A DNA stretch of 52,077 bases from Candidatus Bathyarchaeota archaeon (GCA_903901015.1 CAIUPH010000082.1:1-52077), one strand, 5' to 3'. Positions 39,717 to 48,320 are shown, counted from the first letter of the stretch. Translations and numbers: made by a program. The notes: generated by a model not told the origin, from the sequence alone.

Positions 39717-40913
39717 ATGCAAAACCGCCCAGCTATCGTTGCTGTTGGCCGCACCAAGTTTGGAGAGCACTACGGCAAAGAACCAGAGAAACTAATCGAG
39801 GAAGCTTGGCTTGCCGCTTCAAACGAATGCAGCATTGAACGCAAAGATTTACAGGCATGTTACATGTCGGATTGTTTTCTTCCCATCACCAACAAGCTGG
39901 GACTCGAAGAGGGCTTTCTCTCAGAACTAACCGAGCTCCACGTTCCCATGGAAGTTACCCGTTCCTTCAGCGCCGCATTGTTGACGGCTTGCCACGCAAT
40001 TCAAGCAGGGGTTTACGAGCGTGTGCTGGTCGGCGGCATAGAGAAGATGACGGATCGCTGGGACAAAATCCGCGACGACCTCATGCTCCTCGACGACCCC
40101 TGGAGTTACTACGCAGGCGGCACCCCTGAGTCCAACCATGAACTCATGCTCCGCGCATACATCAAAAAACACCACATCACAGGCGAAAACCTCGACAAAC
40201 TCAACATGGCACTAGCAGAAGTAACCGTTAAGAACCATGCGAACGCAACCAAAAACAAATACGCCCAGTACCAAAGAAAAATCACCATCGAACAAGTTTT
40301 AAGCGCCAGAAAAGCCGAGCACAAGCCGCTGGGACTCTACGATTTTGCACCAATATCCGACGGTGCATCAGCCCTAATCTTAACAAGCGAGGCTGTAGCT
40401 AAAAAAAAGACGGACAGCGCAATTCCCGTTTTAGCCATCGGCGCTGCAACTGACTACCTGAACTATCCCGCACGGGAAGACCTATCACATTTCGTCGCCG
40501 CTGAACTCGCCATGAAAAACGCTTCCCAAATGTCAAAGATAACGCCATCAGACTTGCAAATCATCGAAGTCTACGACCAATCTACCGTGATGGAGATGAT
40601 TGCTCTCGAAGACATGGGCTTCTGCAAGCCTGGAACCGCATGGCAAAGCATCCACGGCTGCCAAAACTGCTACGACATAGGCGGCAAACCCCTCTACGTC
40701 AACACAGACGGCGGCTTAAAGGCAAACGGCAACCCATTGGGCGCAACTGGGGGCGCACAGATTTTTGAGATTTACCGTCAACTCCGCAGTGAAGCAGGAG
40801 AAAGGCAAGTTCACATCGGAACCGATGCACCTAAACACGGCGGCGTGCTGGAGTTTGAGGGCTTCGGAACAAAAGCCTACGTAACCATCTTGGGGGAGCA
40901 GAAGAATGAGTAG
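39717..40913 (+). CDS. Thiolase-fold protein lacking the usual catalytic residues
   Basis: A 398-residue thiolase-superfamily protein of the archaeal acetyl-CoA acetyltransferase/SCP2 type that normally condenses acetyl-CoA for HMG-CoA synthase. The fold is clear (LVGGIEKMTD, DFAPISDGASALIL, ALEDMGFCKPG, GGLKANGNPLGATGGAQ). Yet aligned against ACASGG the nucleophile position is Thr81 (VTRSFSAAL); the His of EVHD is Tyr286 (EVYDQST); the His of GHPxGATG is Asn339. So the standard Cys-His machinery is gone. The nearest cysteine, Cys92, sits one helix turn region away and would not align. ATG at 39717 has AAAGGGAG upstream. It overlaps the HMG-CoA synthase gene by eight bases. It may be a structural partner or catalyse something else. 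Confidence 0.85.
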   Translation: MQNRPAIVAVGRTKFGEHYGKEPEKLIEEAWLAASNECSIERKDLQACYMSDCFLPITNKLGLEEGFLSELTELHVPMEVTRSFSAALLTACHAIQAGVYERVLVGGIEKMTDRWDKIRDDLMLLDDPWSYYAGGTPESNHELMLRAYIKKHHITGENLDKLNMALAEVTVKNHANATKNKYAQYQRKITIEQVLSARKAEHKPLGLYDFAPISDGASALILTSEAVAKKKTDSAIPVLAIGAATDYLNYPAREDLSHFVAAELAMKNASQMSKITPSDLQIIEVYDQSTVMEMIALEDMGFCKPGTAWQSIHGCQNCYDIGGKPLYVNTDGGLKANGNPLGATGGAQIFEIYRQLRSEAGERQVHIGTDAPKHGGVLEFEGFGTKAYVTILGEQKNE

Positions 40914-42414
40914 TGAACCGATAGAGCGGCGGGTTTCTTATTTAGGCGACCGCTTAAAGGCGAGTCAGTGCCAGTGCTGCGGCAAAGAATACTTTGAAAT
41001 ACGCGATTACTGCAGCAACTGCGGCAGAAAAAGCTATGGAAAAATGAGCAGCGTCGACTTGTTCTATGATAAGGGCAAACTGGAACTATGTACATTCATC
41101 AATGAACCCACGAACAAATTTAGTAAACTCGCCAACTTCGTCTACGGCATCGTTTCTTTCCACGACGGCAAAATCCGCGTGCCCGCAAGGCTCACAGACC
41201 AATTGATCTGCGGCGGCGACGAAGTGGATTTATCCAGCCTCGAAGGCAGAGAAGTAATTCCACGTTTCCGAAGACGCTACTCAGTTGGCAAAAGCGAGGT
41301 GGTTCCAACGATTTCTTTGGCATTCACTTTAGCAGACGAATATTACCCGCACCAGGAATACAAAATTATTGAACCAACCAAAGAGTATGAACTGCCCGGC
41401 ATCGTGGGCTACGGCGCGTACGCTTCACGGTTCCGCATAAAAGAAGGCGGCATAGAACGCGCCGTTCCATTCATCGACGAAGACGCTGTGACAGCGGCGG
41501 TGGAAGCAGGCAAACTCGCGCTTATCCATTCAGGCTTAGACAGCGCATGGATAGGAAAAGTCTATGTTGGCTCCGAATCAAACCCCTACGCCGTCAAACC
41601 CATCGCGTCGAAGGTTGCTCAGGTTCTTAAGCTGGGCGAAGAAGAAGGCGACGTTCAAGGAGTGGACGCCGTTGATACAGAGTTTGCGTGCAAAGCAGCC
41701 GCAAGCATGTTCAAAGACGCATGCGCACTTGTCAGTTACCCCCGTTCAGGCATAAAATACGCTATGGTTACTGGCGCAGACAATTCGCAGGCTGCACCAA
41801 GAGGCTGCCCAGGCGGAGAACTGGATGCTTTCGTCGGCTACGGCGGCGCCTCCTTCATCTACGGCAAACACGACGTCATAGCCGAAATGGAAGGCTGGTA
41901 CTCCTGCACTTCGGATACTCCTGATTTCTGGCGCAGAGACGGCGAACAATACCCAATGCATGGCGGACGCTTCACAGGCGACCCCGCTTACTTCAAGCAC
42001 GTGCGTAAATCAGCCACTAAACTTATGGAGCGCCTAAACGTTAAGGCGTCGGACTTGAACTATTTCGTGCCCCACCAACCCAACCCAACTTTCCCAGTGC
42101 GCATCGCCAAGGAACTGGGCTTCAAAGACGAACAGTATTTGCCTGCAATTCAGATTAACAAGTTCGGCAACACCTACTCGGGCTGCGCTCTTGTCGGTTT
42201 AGCCGCGGTACTTGACGTGGCGAAGCCCGATGAACGAATTTTAGTGGCAAGCTACGGTTCAGGCGCAGGCAGCGACGCATACATGCTCAGAACCACAAGC
42301 CAGCTTCTTGACAAACGCAAACGCCAAAAAATCAACGTTAAATTCCAAGCCGACAACCCATTCGCCGAATACGTAGACTACACGACCTATCGACGGCTCA
42401 AAACAGGAATGTAG
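40906..42414 (+). CDS. Natural fusion of a DUF35 protein and HMG-CoA synthase
   Basis: A 502-residue two-domain protein. Residues about 18-150 are DUF35: a zinc ribbon (Cys22, Cys25, Cys36, Cys39 in CQCCGKEYF and YCSNCG) and an OB-fold strand set (LELCTFINEP, YGIVSFHDGKIRVPARL). Residues about 165-500 are archaeal HMG-CoA synthase: GIVGYGAYASRFRI, VGSESNPYAVKP with the catalytic Glu, FACKAA with nucleophile Cys262, VPHQPN with His390 and GNTYSGCALVGLAAVLD. In other archaea thiolase, DUF35 and HMG-CoA synthase are separate proteins forming one channelling complex with DUF35 as scaffold. Here scaffold and synthase are joined. It should make HMG-CoA for the mevalonate pathway to archaeal lipids. 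ATG coupling with the upstream thiolase is tight. Confidence 0.92.
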   Translation: MSSEPIERRVSYLGDRLKASQCQCCGKEYFEIRDYCSNCGRKSYGKMSSVDLFYDKGKLELCTFINEPTNKFSKLANFVYGIVSFHDGKIRVPARLTDQLICGGDEVDLSSLEGREVIPRFRRRYSVGKSEVVPTISLAFTLADEYYPHQEYKIIEPTKEYELPGIVGYGAYASRFRIKEGGIERAVPFIDEDAVTAAVEAGKLALIHSGLDSAWIGKVYVGSESNPYAVKPIASKVAQVLKLGEEEGDVQGVDAVDTEFACKAAASMFKDACALVSYPRSGIKYAMVTGADNSQAAPRGCPGGELDAFVGYGGASFIYGKHDVIAEMEGWYSCTSDTPDFWRRDGEQYPMHGGRFTGDPAYFKHVRKSATKLMERLNVKASDLNYFVPHQPNPTFPVRIAKELGFKDEQYLPAIQINKFGNTYSGCALVGLAAVLDVAKPDERILVASYGSGAGSDAYMLRTTSQLLDKRKRQKINVKFQADNPFAEYVDYTTYRRLKTGM

Positions 42415-42428
42415 CGCGAACTCGCCAA

Positions 42429-42436
42429 TTTTTTTT
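42429..42436 (+). terminator. T8 terminator after HMG-CoA synthase
   Basis: A run of eight T about 15 nt after the stop codon, the usual archaeal termination signal. Confidence 0.4.
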
Positions 42437-42499
42437 CCCATATTTGGTTTTCTCTCTTTATGTGGGTAAAACGGTTTACAGGGTACCACAAGACTGCAA

Positions 42500-42688
42500 G
42501 TGGATGCGATTGTTTTTTGTGTTTGCAACCTGCATGGGTCCATGTTGAAAGCTCCGCGGTGTGGATGTGAATCCATGTATAGCGTACTTTTTTTTCCACA
42601 AGAATCAATGACAGCACAATGCATTCGGGCACTAAGCAAGGAATTGATTGAAAGCGGGGTTATTGGAGAAGCGTCTGGAGGAACTTGA
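42500..42688 (+). CDS. Possible small cysteine-rich protein coupled to a radical SAM gene
   Basis: A 62-codon frame from a GTG at 42500 (MDAIVFCVCNLHGSMLKAPR, then CGCESMYSVLFF and a helix TAQCIRALSKELIESGVI). Its stop overlaps the TTG start of the next gene by four bases, and GGAGG lies inside its end to serve that gene. The five cysteines and a folded-looking helix hint at a real product. No family is recognised, and no good ribosome site precedes the GTG. Confidence 0.35.
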   Translation: MDAIVFCVCNLHGSMLKAPRCGCESMYSVLFFPQESMTAQCIRALSKELIESGVIGEASGGT

Positions 42689-43389
42689 TTGCTGACCATG
42701 TGGCAAGGGCGGGGCGAACGTCTATAGGGAAAAAGGCTGTTTCATTTGATGGAAAGAACATGGTTCCAAACGACAGGCCCAAAACCGTCTACTGGCTAGA
42801 CAACACACTTTACCTGAACATTACCAACCAGTGTTCGAACAACTGCTACTTTTGCCTTAAAAGGTTCAGGCGGGGCGTGGGCGGCTTTAACCTTAAATTG
42901 GCAAAGGAACCGACTGTTGCAGAAGTCACGGCTGAACTCGCGGAGGTTTTGCAAATGCGCAGCTGGGATGGCTTGGTTTTCTGCGGCTTCGGCGAACCCA
43001 CCATGCGGCTGGGTGTCTTGCTGGAGGTTGCGCGTTGGGTAAGGCAGCATTATGGACGACCGCTGCAAATTCGCTTGGACACCAACGGACACGGATATGC
43101 GCTGAATAGTGGCAGGGACGTGGCGGCTGAGTTGAAGGCGGCGGGGGTGGACAGGGTCAGCGTGAGCTTGAACGCGGGTGATAGGGAAACCTACAGTGAG
43201 ATTTGCAAGCCCACATTGCCCGATGCGTATGAGGCAGTTGTGGATTTTATCAGCAAAGCCAAGGTGGTGCTCAATGGTGAAGCTTCGGCGGTGCGTTTGC
43301 CCGAGGTGGATTTATCGAAGGCTCAGATGGTTGCGGAGGGTTTGGGCGTATCATTTAAGGTCCGCGAGTACATTCCCTGCTTCTACTGA
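42685..43389 (+). CDS. Radical SAM protein, TatD-associated type
   Basis: A 234-residue radical SAM enzyme. CSNNCYFCLKRFRRGVGGF near residues 52-70 has the CxxxCxxC motif with the aromatic residue preceding the last Cys; LVFCGFGEPTMRLGVLLEVA and IRLDTNGHGYALN form the next strands, and REYIPCFY ends the chain, as in the TatD-linked radical SAM group found widely in archaea. No TatD gene is present here. Starts with TTG at 42685, GGAGG four bases upstream. Substrate unknown. Confidence 0.85.
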   Translation: MIADHVARAGRTSIGKKAVSFDGKNMVPNDRPKTVYWLDNTLYLNITNQCSNNCYFCLKRFRRGVGGFNLKLAKEPTVAEVTAELAEVLQMRSWDGLVFCGFGEPTMRLGVLLEVARWVRQHYGRPLQIRLDTNGHGYALNSGRDVAAELKAAGVDRVSVSLNAGDRETYSEICKPTLPDAYEAVVDFISKAKVVLNGEASAVRLPEVDLSKAQMVAEGLGVSFKVREYIPCFY

Positions 43390-43747
43390 CCATAAAAACC
43401 CCAAAGCAACATCGAAAATGTTTTAAACAAACCTCACACAAGCCCTTGAAAGAGAGATAATCAATGCAGAAAACATCGCTCTTTGAATACGACGTGCCCA
43501 CATACCGAAAACGCTCCGTCGGGCTCGCAGCAAACAATAAACACCCAAGATAAACCGATCCTTGAGGCGCATCAAACCTGAGGTCTGTTTAAGTAGACGT
43601 TTTCTTCAACCGCAAAACAAAATGAATCAGCGGAAACGTCCAGGATGGGATATTTGGGCGGTTTTTTAAGTTAGGTTTAATTTGCTGTGTGATTTTTTAT
43701 TTATTAGTTGAAGCTTCATTATTTTTTATAGGCTCTGGGATTGACAG
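43390..43747. other. Intergenic stretch before the metal ATPase
   Basis: Contains one possible 29-codon gene (43464-43553) and, at 43719-43731, the TATA-like TATTTTTTATAGG about 20-25 nt before the ATPase ATG, predicting a leaderless message. Nothing else supported. Confidence 0.4.
43464..43553 (+). CDS. Possible 29-residue peptide
   Basis: An ATG at 43464 with purine-rich AGAGAG upstream opens a short frame (MQKTSLFEYDVPTYRKRSVG and a polar tail). The composition is protein-like and basic. Without homologues this is a weak call. Confidence 0.3.
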   Translation: MQKTSLFEYDVPTYRKRSVGLAANNKHPR

Positions 43748-45703
43748 ATGGGTACTTTTAAAGAGAAACCGGAAAAATCCGCGGATGGAGAGGAACGCAG
43801 TAGGCGAGTGCTGGTTGCGTTTGCTGTTTGGCTGGGAGTAACTATCCTTGTCAGCGGCTTACTGGACCTGTTTGCGAAGGGTGCCCCGCTTGGCTTCAAT
43901 ATGCCCATCCTGAACTTGCCCGCCACGGCATCCATGGTTCTCTACTACGTTGCAGTCCTCACGGCGGCGGTCTACATTGGAGCTGTGGGATTGAAGGAAC
44001 TGGTTTTGGAGAGGCGCTTTAGCGTTGAGTTCCTGATGGCGGTTGCAGGTTTAGGCGCGCTGTTCCTGGATTACCATTTCGAAGCCGCCACCGTGCTGTT
44101 CCTCTATTGCTTAGCCGAGTACTTCGAAGGCTACATCCAAGACAGGGCAAAACGGACCGTGGACAAAATTTCGAAGGTTATTCCTGAAAACGCCCGTGTC
44201 ATAGTCGGCGGCGTTGAGAAAAGCATCAGCGTAAACGAAGTTGAAGTAGGCGCAGTTCTCCTTGTTAAGCCGGGCGAAAGAATTCCCTTGGACGGCAACG
44301 TCATCGATGGGTTCTCGCATGTTGACCAAGCATTGGTTACAGGCGAGTCGGTGCCTGTGCCCAAAAAAGTGAACGACTGCGTCTTCGCAGGCACCCTAAA
44401 CGCAAGCGGCGTACTCAAGATAACCGTCACCAAAAAAGCCACCGAAACGCTGGTTTCCCGCATCGTTCAGCTTGTGGTGGAATCACAGAAAAGAAAAGCC
44501 TCCATCGAAGGGTTAGTAGATAGGTTTGCCAAGATTTATGTGCCCATCGTCATCGCCCTCGCCGTCTTCACCGCTGCTGTCTTGCCGTACCTTGTCGGTG
44601 GAGGCTTCCGAACATGGTTCTACCGCTCCCTCATCCTGCTCGTGGTCTCATGCCCAAGTGCATTTATCATTTCAGTTCCAGCCACAATCTTCATCGCAAT
44701 AACAATCGCGGCGAAAAGAGGAGTCATAATCAAAGGCGGAATCTTCATCGAAAAACTCGCAAAAGTAAAAACCGTGGTCTTCGACAAGACGGGCACGTTG
44801 ACTCTTGGGCGCCAAGCGGTTCATGAAGTTAGGAAAGTTGAGATTTCCCAAGCTGAAGACGAAGCCATAACCTACGCGGCGGCACTTGACCAGTACTCCA
44901 ACCACCCCATCGCACAGGCCATAGTTCGCAGGGCCATGGAACGCGGCGTAGACCTTAGCAAAATCACTGTAACCGACGTCGTTGAGGTTCCAGGCAAAGG
45001 CATCGTGGGCTTAGTGAACGGCAAACATGTAGCCATCGGTAACCCGGAGTTGATGCGGGAACTGGGATGCGACTGCACCGAAGCGTTCGAAATTATAGCT
45101 GGCGACATCCACACCGCCGTCTGCGTCTCCGTGGGCAAAGTGGGTTTAGCCGCGGTCTGTGTTGTTGACCAGGTCCGCGAAGACGCATTAGCAGCCATCA
45201 GCCAACTCAAAAAGGCAAACATCGAAACCGCCATGTTAACAGGCGACAAAACCGATATCGCCGAGGACACCGCAAAGGCACTGGGCATCACCAACGTGTA
45301 CTCGGAGCTTTTGCCCGAGGACAAACTCAACTGCATCGAAGGTATGAAGGGCAAAAGGGGACTAGTCGCGATGGTTGGCGACGGCGTTAACGATGCACCT
45401 GCACTGGCGGCTTCAGATGTGGGAATAGCCATGGGTGCACGCGGTGTCGATGTCGCGTTGGAATCCGCGGATGTGGTGCTGGTGAAGGATGAATTGGCCC
45501 AGATTCCTTACTTGCTAAAGTTGAGCGACAAGACCATGGTTATTGCGAAGCAGAACATTGCCGCGTCGCTTGTGGTTAAGTTGATTTTGGGCGCGTTGGG
45601 TCTTTTGGGGTTGACGCCGCTGTGGTTTACGGTTGCTTCAGGCGACGACGGTGTAACTTTGCTGCTGCTTTTGAATACGCTTCGTCTTGAAAGAATAAAA
45701 TAG
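43748..45703 (+). CDS. P1B-type heavy-metal ATPase (Zn/Cd/Pb-like) with a CPS motif
   Basis: A 651-residue metal-exporting P-type ATPase. No N-terminal metal-binding domain. TGES at 198-201 (actuator), SCPSAF at 301-306 (membrane metal site), FDKTGTLT with phospho-Asp346, SNHPIAQAI (HP locus) and GDGVNDAPALAASDVG are all present. The last two helices have VVK and GDDGVTLLLL, matching the Lys and Asp that mark Zn/Cd P1B-2 pumps. The membrane motif is CPS in place of the usual CPC, which is uncommon. Metal specificity is therefore uncertain. The ATG at 43748 is consistent with a leaderless transcript. Confidence 0.93.
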   Translation: MGTFKEKPEKSADGEERSRRVLVAFAVWLGVTILVSGLLDLFAKGAPLGFNMPILNLPATASMVLYYVAVLTAAVYIGAVGLKELVLERRFSVEFLMAVAGLGALFLDYHFEAATVLFLYCLAEYFEGYIQDRAKRTVDKISKVIPENARVIVGGVEKSISVNEVEVGAVLLVKPGERIPLDGNVIDGFSHVDQALVTGESVPVPKKVNDCVFAGTLNASGVLKITVTKKATETLVSRIVQLVVESQKRKASIEGLVDRFAKIYVPIVIALAVFTAAVLPYLVGGGFRTWFYRSLILLVVSCPSAFIISVPATIFIAITIAAKRGVIIKGGIFIEKLAKVKTVVFDKTGTLTLGRQAVHEVRKVEISQAEDEAITYAAALDQYSNHPIAQAIVRRAMERGVDLSKITVTDVVEVPGKGIVGLVNGKHVAIGNPELMRELGCDCTEAFEIIAGDIHTAVCVSVGKVGLAAVCVVDQVREDALAAISQLKKANIETAMLTGDKTDIAEDTAKALGITNVYSELLPEDKLNCIEGMKGKRGLVAMVGDGVNDAPALAASDVGIAMGARGVDVALESADVVLVKDELAQIPYLLKLSDKTMVIAKQNIAASLVVKLILGALGLLGLTPLWFTVASGDDGVTLLLLLNTLRLERIK

Positions 45704-45822
45704 TTAACGAACAAAATGCGGCAGATTTTATTGGCAGGTGCTTGTTTTTCTGCTGGTTGATTGAACAGTTAAGGCAGTATGCTGTGAAATCTTAATAAGT
45801 GCAAAACAACGACTTAAACTCC

Positions 45823-46365
45823 ATGCCTAAGACTCAGCCGAAGCCTCGTTCAAAAGACCAGCAAAAGAGCAAACCAAAAGAGAAAACGGCTAAGGCTCAA
45901 CTAAAAACCTCAAGCATATTCAGGAGCAAAAATTACTGGATATTCCTGTCGATACTGATTCTTGTTTTAACCGTTGCATTCGGTTACTTGGCGCAGATTC
46001 CCGTGGGAAAAGAACTGTTGACGTTAGCCACCATCTTCACGTTGATAGGTTTCGCATTCTACCTTACGTATAAACCGTCTGAGACTGACAAGAGAAGAAT
46101 ACTTTTGATGCTTATTGGTGCATCCATCATCGGCTTCGTCATCTGGGCAATCTTGGTGCTTTTCCTTAATGCAGGCGGGTTGTTGCAACAAATTTCAAGT
46201 TTAATAGGCATAGACTTCTTTGCCGTAGCGAGCCTGATTATCTGCTTGGTTACTGGAGCATTCATCGGCGATTTGATACACAAAAACATGGAAAAAATAC
46301 TTGCCCTCGCCCACAGCTTCAGAAACCGCGTGTCCAGCTCCGCTCCGAAGAGGGTAAAGCGGTAA
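45823..46365 (+). CDS. Membrane protein with basic N-terminus and four helices
   Basis: A 180-residue protein. The first 45 residues are hydrophilic and Lys/Pro/Gln rich (KTQPKPRSKDQQKSKPKEKT), then four hydrophobic helices (YWIFLSILILVLTVAFGYL, LATIFTLIGFAFYLTY, MLIGASIIGFVIWAILVLF, FFAVASLIICLVTGAFIGDLI) and a basic tail. The ATG at 45823 fits a TATA-like CTTAATAAG about 27 nt before it; a GTG at 45799 is in frame. No family recognised. Confidence 0.65.
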   Translation: MPKTQPKPRSKDQQKSKPKEKTAKAQLKTSSIFRSKNYWIFLSILILVLTVAFGYLAQIPVGKELLTLATIFTLIGFAFYLTYKPSETDKRRILLMLIGASIIGFVIWAILVLFLNAGGLLQQISSLIGIDFFAVASLIICLVTGAFIGDLIHKNMEKILALAHSFRNRVSSSAPKRVKR

Positions 46366-46442
46366 TTTTGGTGTTTGCCGCGGAAACTTTAAGAGCATAA
46401 TCCCTCAGCATGTTCTAAGACCACAGCAAGGATAGACCAACG

Positions 46443-47321
46443 TTGAAATTTGGAATAATGACGCGGAACATGGAAGCATGGAGCTCCACACAAGTCAGAG
46501 AAGCATTAACCAGACACGGCATTCCATACGAATGCTTCACTTTTCCCAAGCTTGTTGCGCGCCTCGCGTACAAGCCTTACTTTAAAGTTAACGGTATAAG
46601 CATCCTTGACGATTTAGATGCACTCATCATCCGTCCCATCGGACGGGGGTCGCTTGAGGAACTGGTTTTCCGCATGGACATGCTCTACAAACTGGAGCGC
46701 CAAGGATTCTACATGGTGAATCCGCCCACAGCCATCGAACACTGCGTGGACAAATACGATATTTTAGCCATCCTCGAAGACCAAGGCGTGCCAGTACCAC
46801 GCACCTTAGCCACAGAGAGCGTTAACGAAGCCATAAAAGCCTTCAACGAACTCGGCGGCGACGTCGTCGTCAAACCCATCTTCGGCAGCCGCGGGCAAGG
46901 AGCCACACGCGTAAACGACATCGACATCGCCGACACCGTTTTCAAAGCCATCACCTTCCACCATGGCGTAATCTACATGCAGGAATTCGTTGAACATGGA
47001 CACTCAGACATACGCGCGTTCGTTTTAGGCGACCAAGTCATCGCATCAATGAGACGCGTAGCACAGGGCTGGAAAACAAACTATAGTCAGGGAGCCAAAC
47101 CGGCGCCAACAGAAATCAGCGATGAATTCAAAGAATTAGCCGTAAAAGCATCTCAAGCTGTGGGCTGCAAAGTTGCGGGAGTCGATATTTTGGAGGGTCC
47201 TGAAGGTCCACGAATCGTCGATGTAAACAGCCAGCCGGGTTGGAAGGGTCTGCAGATGGTTGCGAAAGTTAACATCGCCGAAGAAATAGTTAACTTCGTG
47301 TTGAAGGAACTGAAAAAATAG
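46443..47321 (+). CDS. mptN: RimK-family ATP-grasp ligase, probable tetrahydromethanopterin glutamate ligase
   Basis: A 292-residue ATP-grasp enzyme of the RimK group that adds glutamate to an acceptor. The sequence has FKVNGISILDDLDALIIRPIGRGS, PTAIEHCVDKYDILAILEDQGVPVPRT (read in pieces), DVVVKPIFGSRGQGATRV (ATP lysine and glycine loop), MQEFVEHGHSDIRAFV and VDVNSQPGWKGLQ. The closest described functions are MptN (tetrahydromethanopterin alpha-L-glutamate ligase) and CofF; the MptN name is my best guess from family resemblance. The start is TTG at 46443. It is convergent with the AIR-synthase-like gene with no gap between stops. Confidence 0.82.
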   Translation: MKFGIMTRNMEAWSSTQVREALTRHGIPYECFTFPKLVARLAYKPYFKVNGISILDDLDALIIRPIGRGSLEELVFRMDMLYKLERQGFYMVNPPTAIEHCVDKYDILAILEDQGVPVPRTLATESVNEAIKAFNELGGDVVVKPIFGSRGQGATRVNDIDIADTVFKAITFHHGVIYMQEFVEHGHSDIRAFVLGDQVIASMRRVAQGWKTNYSQGAKPAPTEISDEFKELAVKASQAVGCKVAGVDILEGPEGPRIVDVNSQPGWKGLQMVAKVNIAEEIVNFVLKELKK

Positions 47322-48320
47322 TTATTTCCCAGAAAGAATCCTTGTGTATGGGTCGTCGGCGACTTGCGGGAAAGGCGTTTCTTTTCCTTTTCTAACCAAT
47401 ATTTTTTCTTTACTTTCTGTGAATTCTCCGATGAAAGACGCGGTTAACCCAAGTTTGTTTAAAATGGCTTCGACTTTTGCTTTTGCGTCAGGCTTAACCG
47501 CAGCTAAAATCGTACCCGTTGAAGACATCGCCAAAAGCTGTTCATCGGTTAGTTTAAAGTAGCTCTGCAATGCCAAGAGTTCAGTGCTAAGTGGAAGTTT
47601 TTCCCAATCCACCCTAAACCCCATCTTCGACGCGTCAGCCAACTCGTTTAGCGCCGCCACAAACCCGCCTTCAGTGGCATCATGCATCGCGTATACGCCG
47701 CCTACCTGCGCGAGCTCAATCGCTTCGTTGACACAGCTCTGCATCGGGACTTGAGCGGCTAGCTTCTTTTGCTGGTCTGCCCCGAAGAGCATTTGCGCCA
47801 GCGCGGGGTAAGTTAACGACAGGTTCGTGAGTGTTTCTAGTCCAAGCGGCTTAGTGCATAAAATCAAGTCTCCTGCTTTGGCGTTTCCGGGCGTAATCAA
47901 TCGTTCAGGTTCCACAGTTCCATAAACTGTGCAGACCCCCAGCATGCCTGAAAGGCTGTCGTACATACCTGTGTGTCCCCGAACGATAGCAATGCCCAAT
48001 TCGCCGGCGGCGCCGCAGGTTTGCTTCATGATTTTCTGGAAAACCTCTGGTTTTGTACCTATTGGTCCAAGGAGGTTTATGGTGCAGAATTCTGGTTTAG
48101 CCCCAAACAGCGCCACATCAGAAGCGGAATAGTTGATGAGCAGCCACCCAAACCACTCCTCAGGAACCCCAGTACATGGATCCGTTGCAACCGCCACATA
48201 CTTGCCGTCTAAAAGGTGCACTCCCGCATCATACCCAATCATAGGTGGAACTATAACTCGAGCATCAGTCTTTATGCAATCCAACATTTTTTGGAGTTCT
48301 TTAGAGGCAAGTTTTCCCAA
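47322..48320 (-). CDS. AIR-synthase/HypE-ThiL superfamily protein under thiamine control
   Basis: A 332-residue member of the PurM-like ATP-binding superfamily (AIR synthase, HypE, SelD, ThiL). GYDAGVHLLDGKYVAVATDPC is the first nucleotide/metal-binding block, SASDVALFGAKPEFCTINLLGP the second, and MHDATEGGFVAALNELA the GG-containing C-terminal-domain block that is closer to HypE/PurM than to classical ThiL. Its TTG start immediately follows the thiT stop, so it is read from the same TPP-controlled message. That suggests a thiamine-related function such as thiamine-phosphate kinase, but this is inference; it is not a canonical ThiL by sequence. Confidence 0.82.
   Translation of the reverse strand: MGKLASKELQKMLDCIKTDARVIVPPMIGYDAGVHLLDGKYVAVATDPCTGVPEEWFGWLLINYSASDVALFGAKPEFCTINLLGPIGTKPEVFQKIMKQTCGAAGELGIAIVRGHTGMYDSLSGMLGVCTVYGTVEPERLITPGNAKAGDLILCTKPLGLETLTNLSLTYPALAQMLFGADQQKKLAAQVPMQSCVNEAIELAQVGGVYAMHDATEGGFVAALNELADASKMGFRVDWEKLPLSTELLALQSYFKLTDEQLLAMSSTGTILAAVKPDAKAKVEAILNKLGLTASFIGEFTESKEKILVRKGKETPFPQVADDPYTRILSGK

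Noticed and set aside
39491-39838. 115-codon frame overlapping the start of the thiolase gene
   Set aside because: Runs into the thiolase gene in another frame, has an odd composition, and the thiolase has its own strong ribosome site.
44872-45432. 186-codon minus-strand frame opposite the metal ATPase
   Set aside because: Antisense shadow; low-complexity Ser/Ala/Thr translation and no ribosome site.
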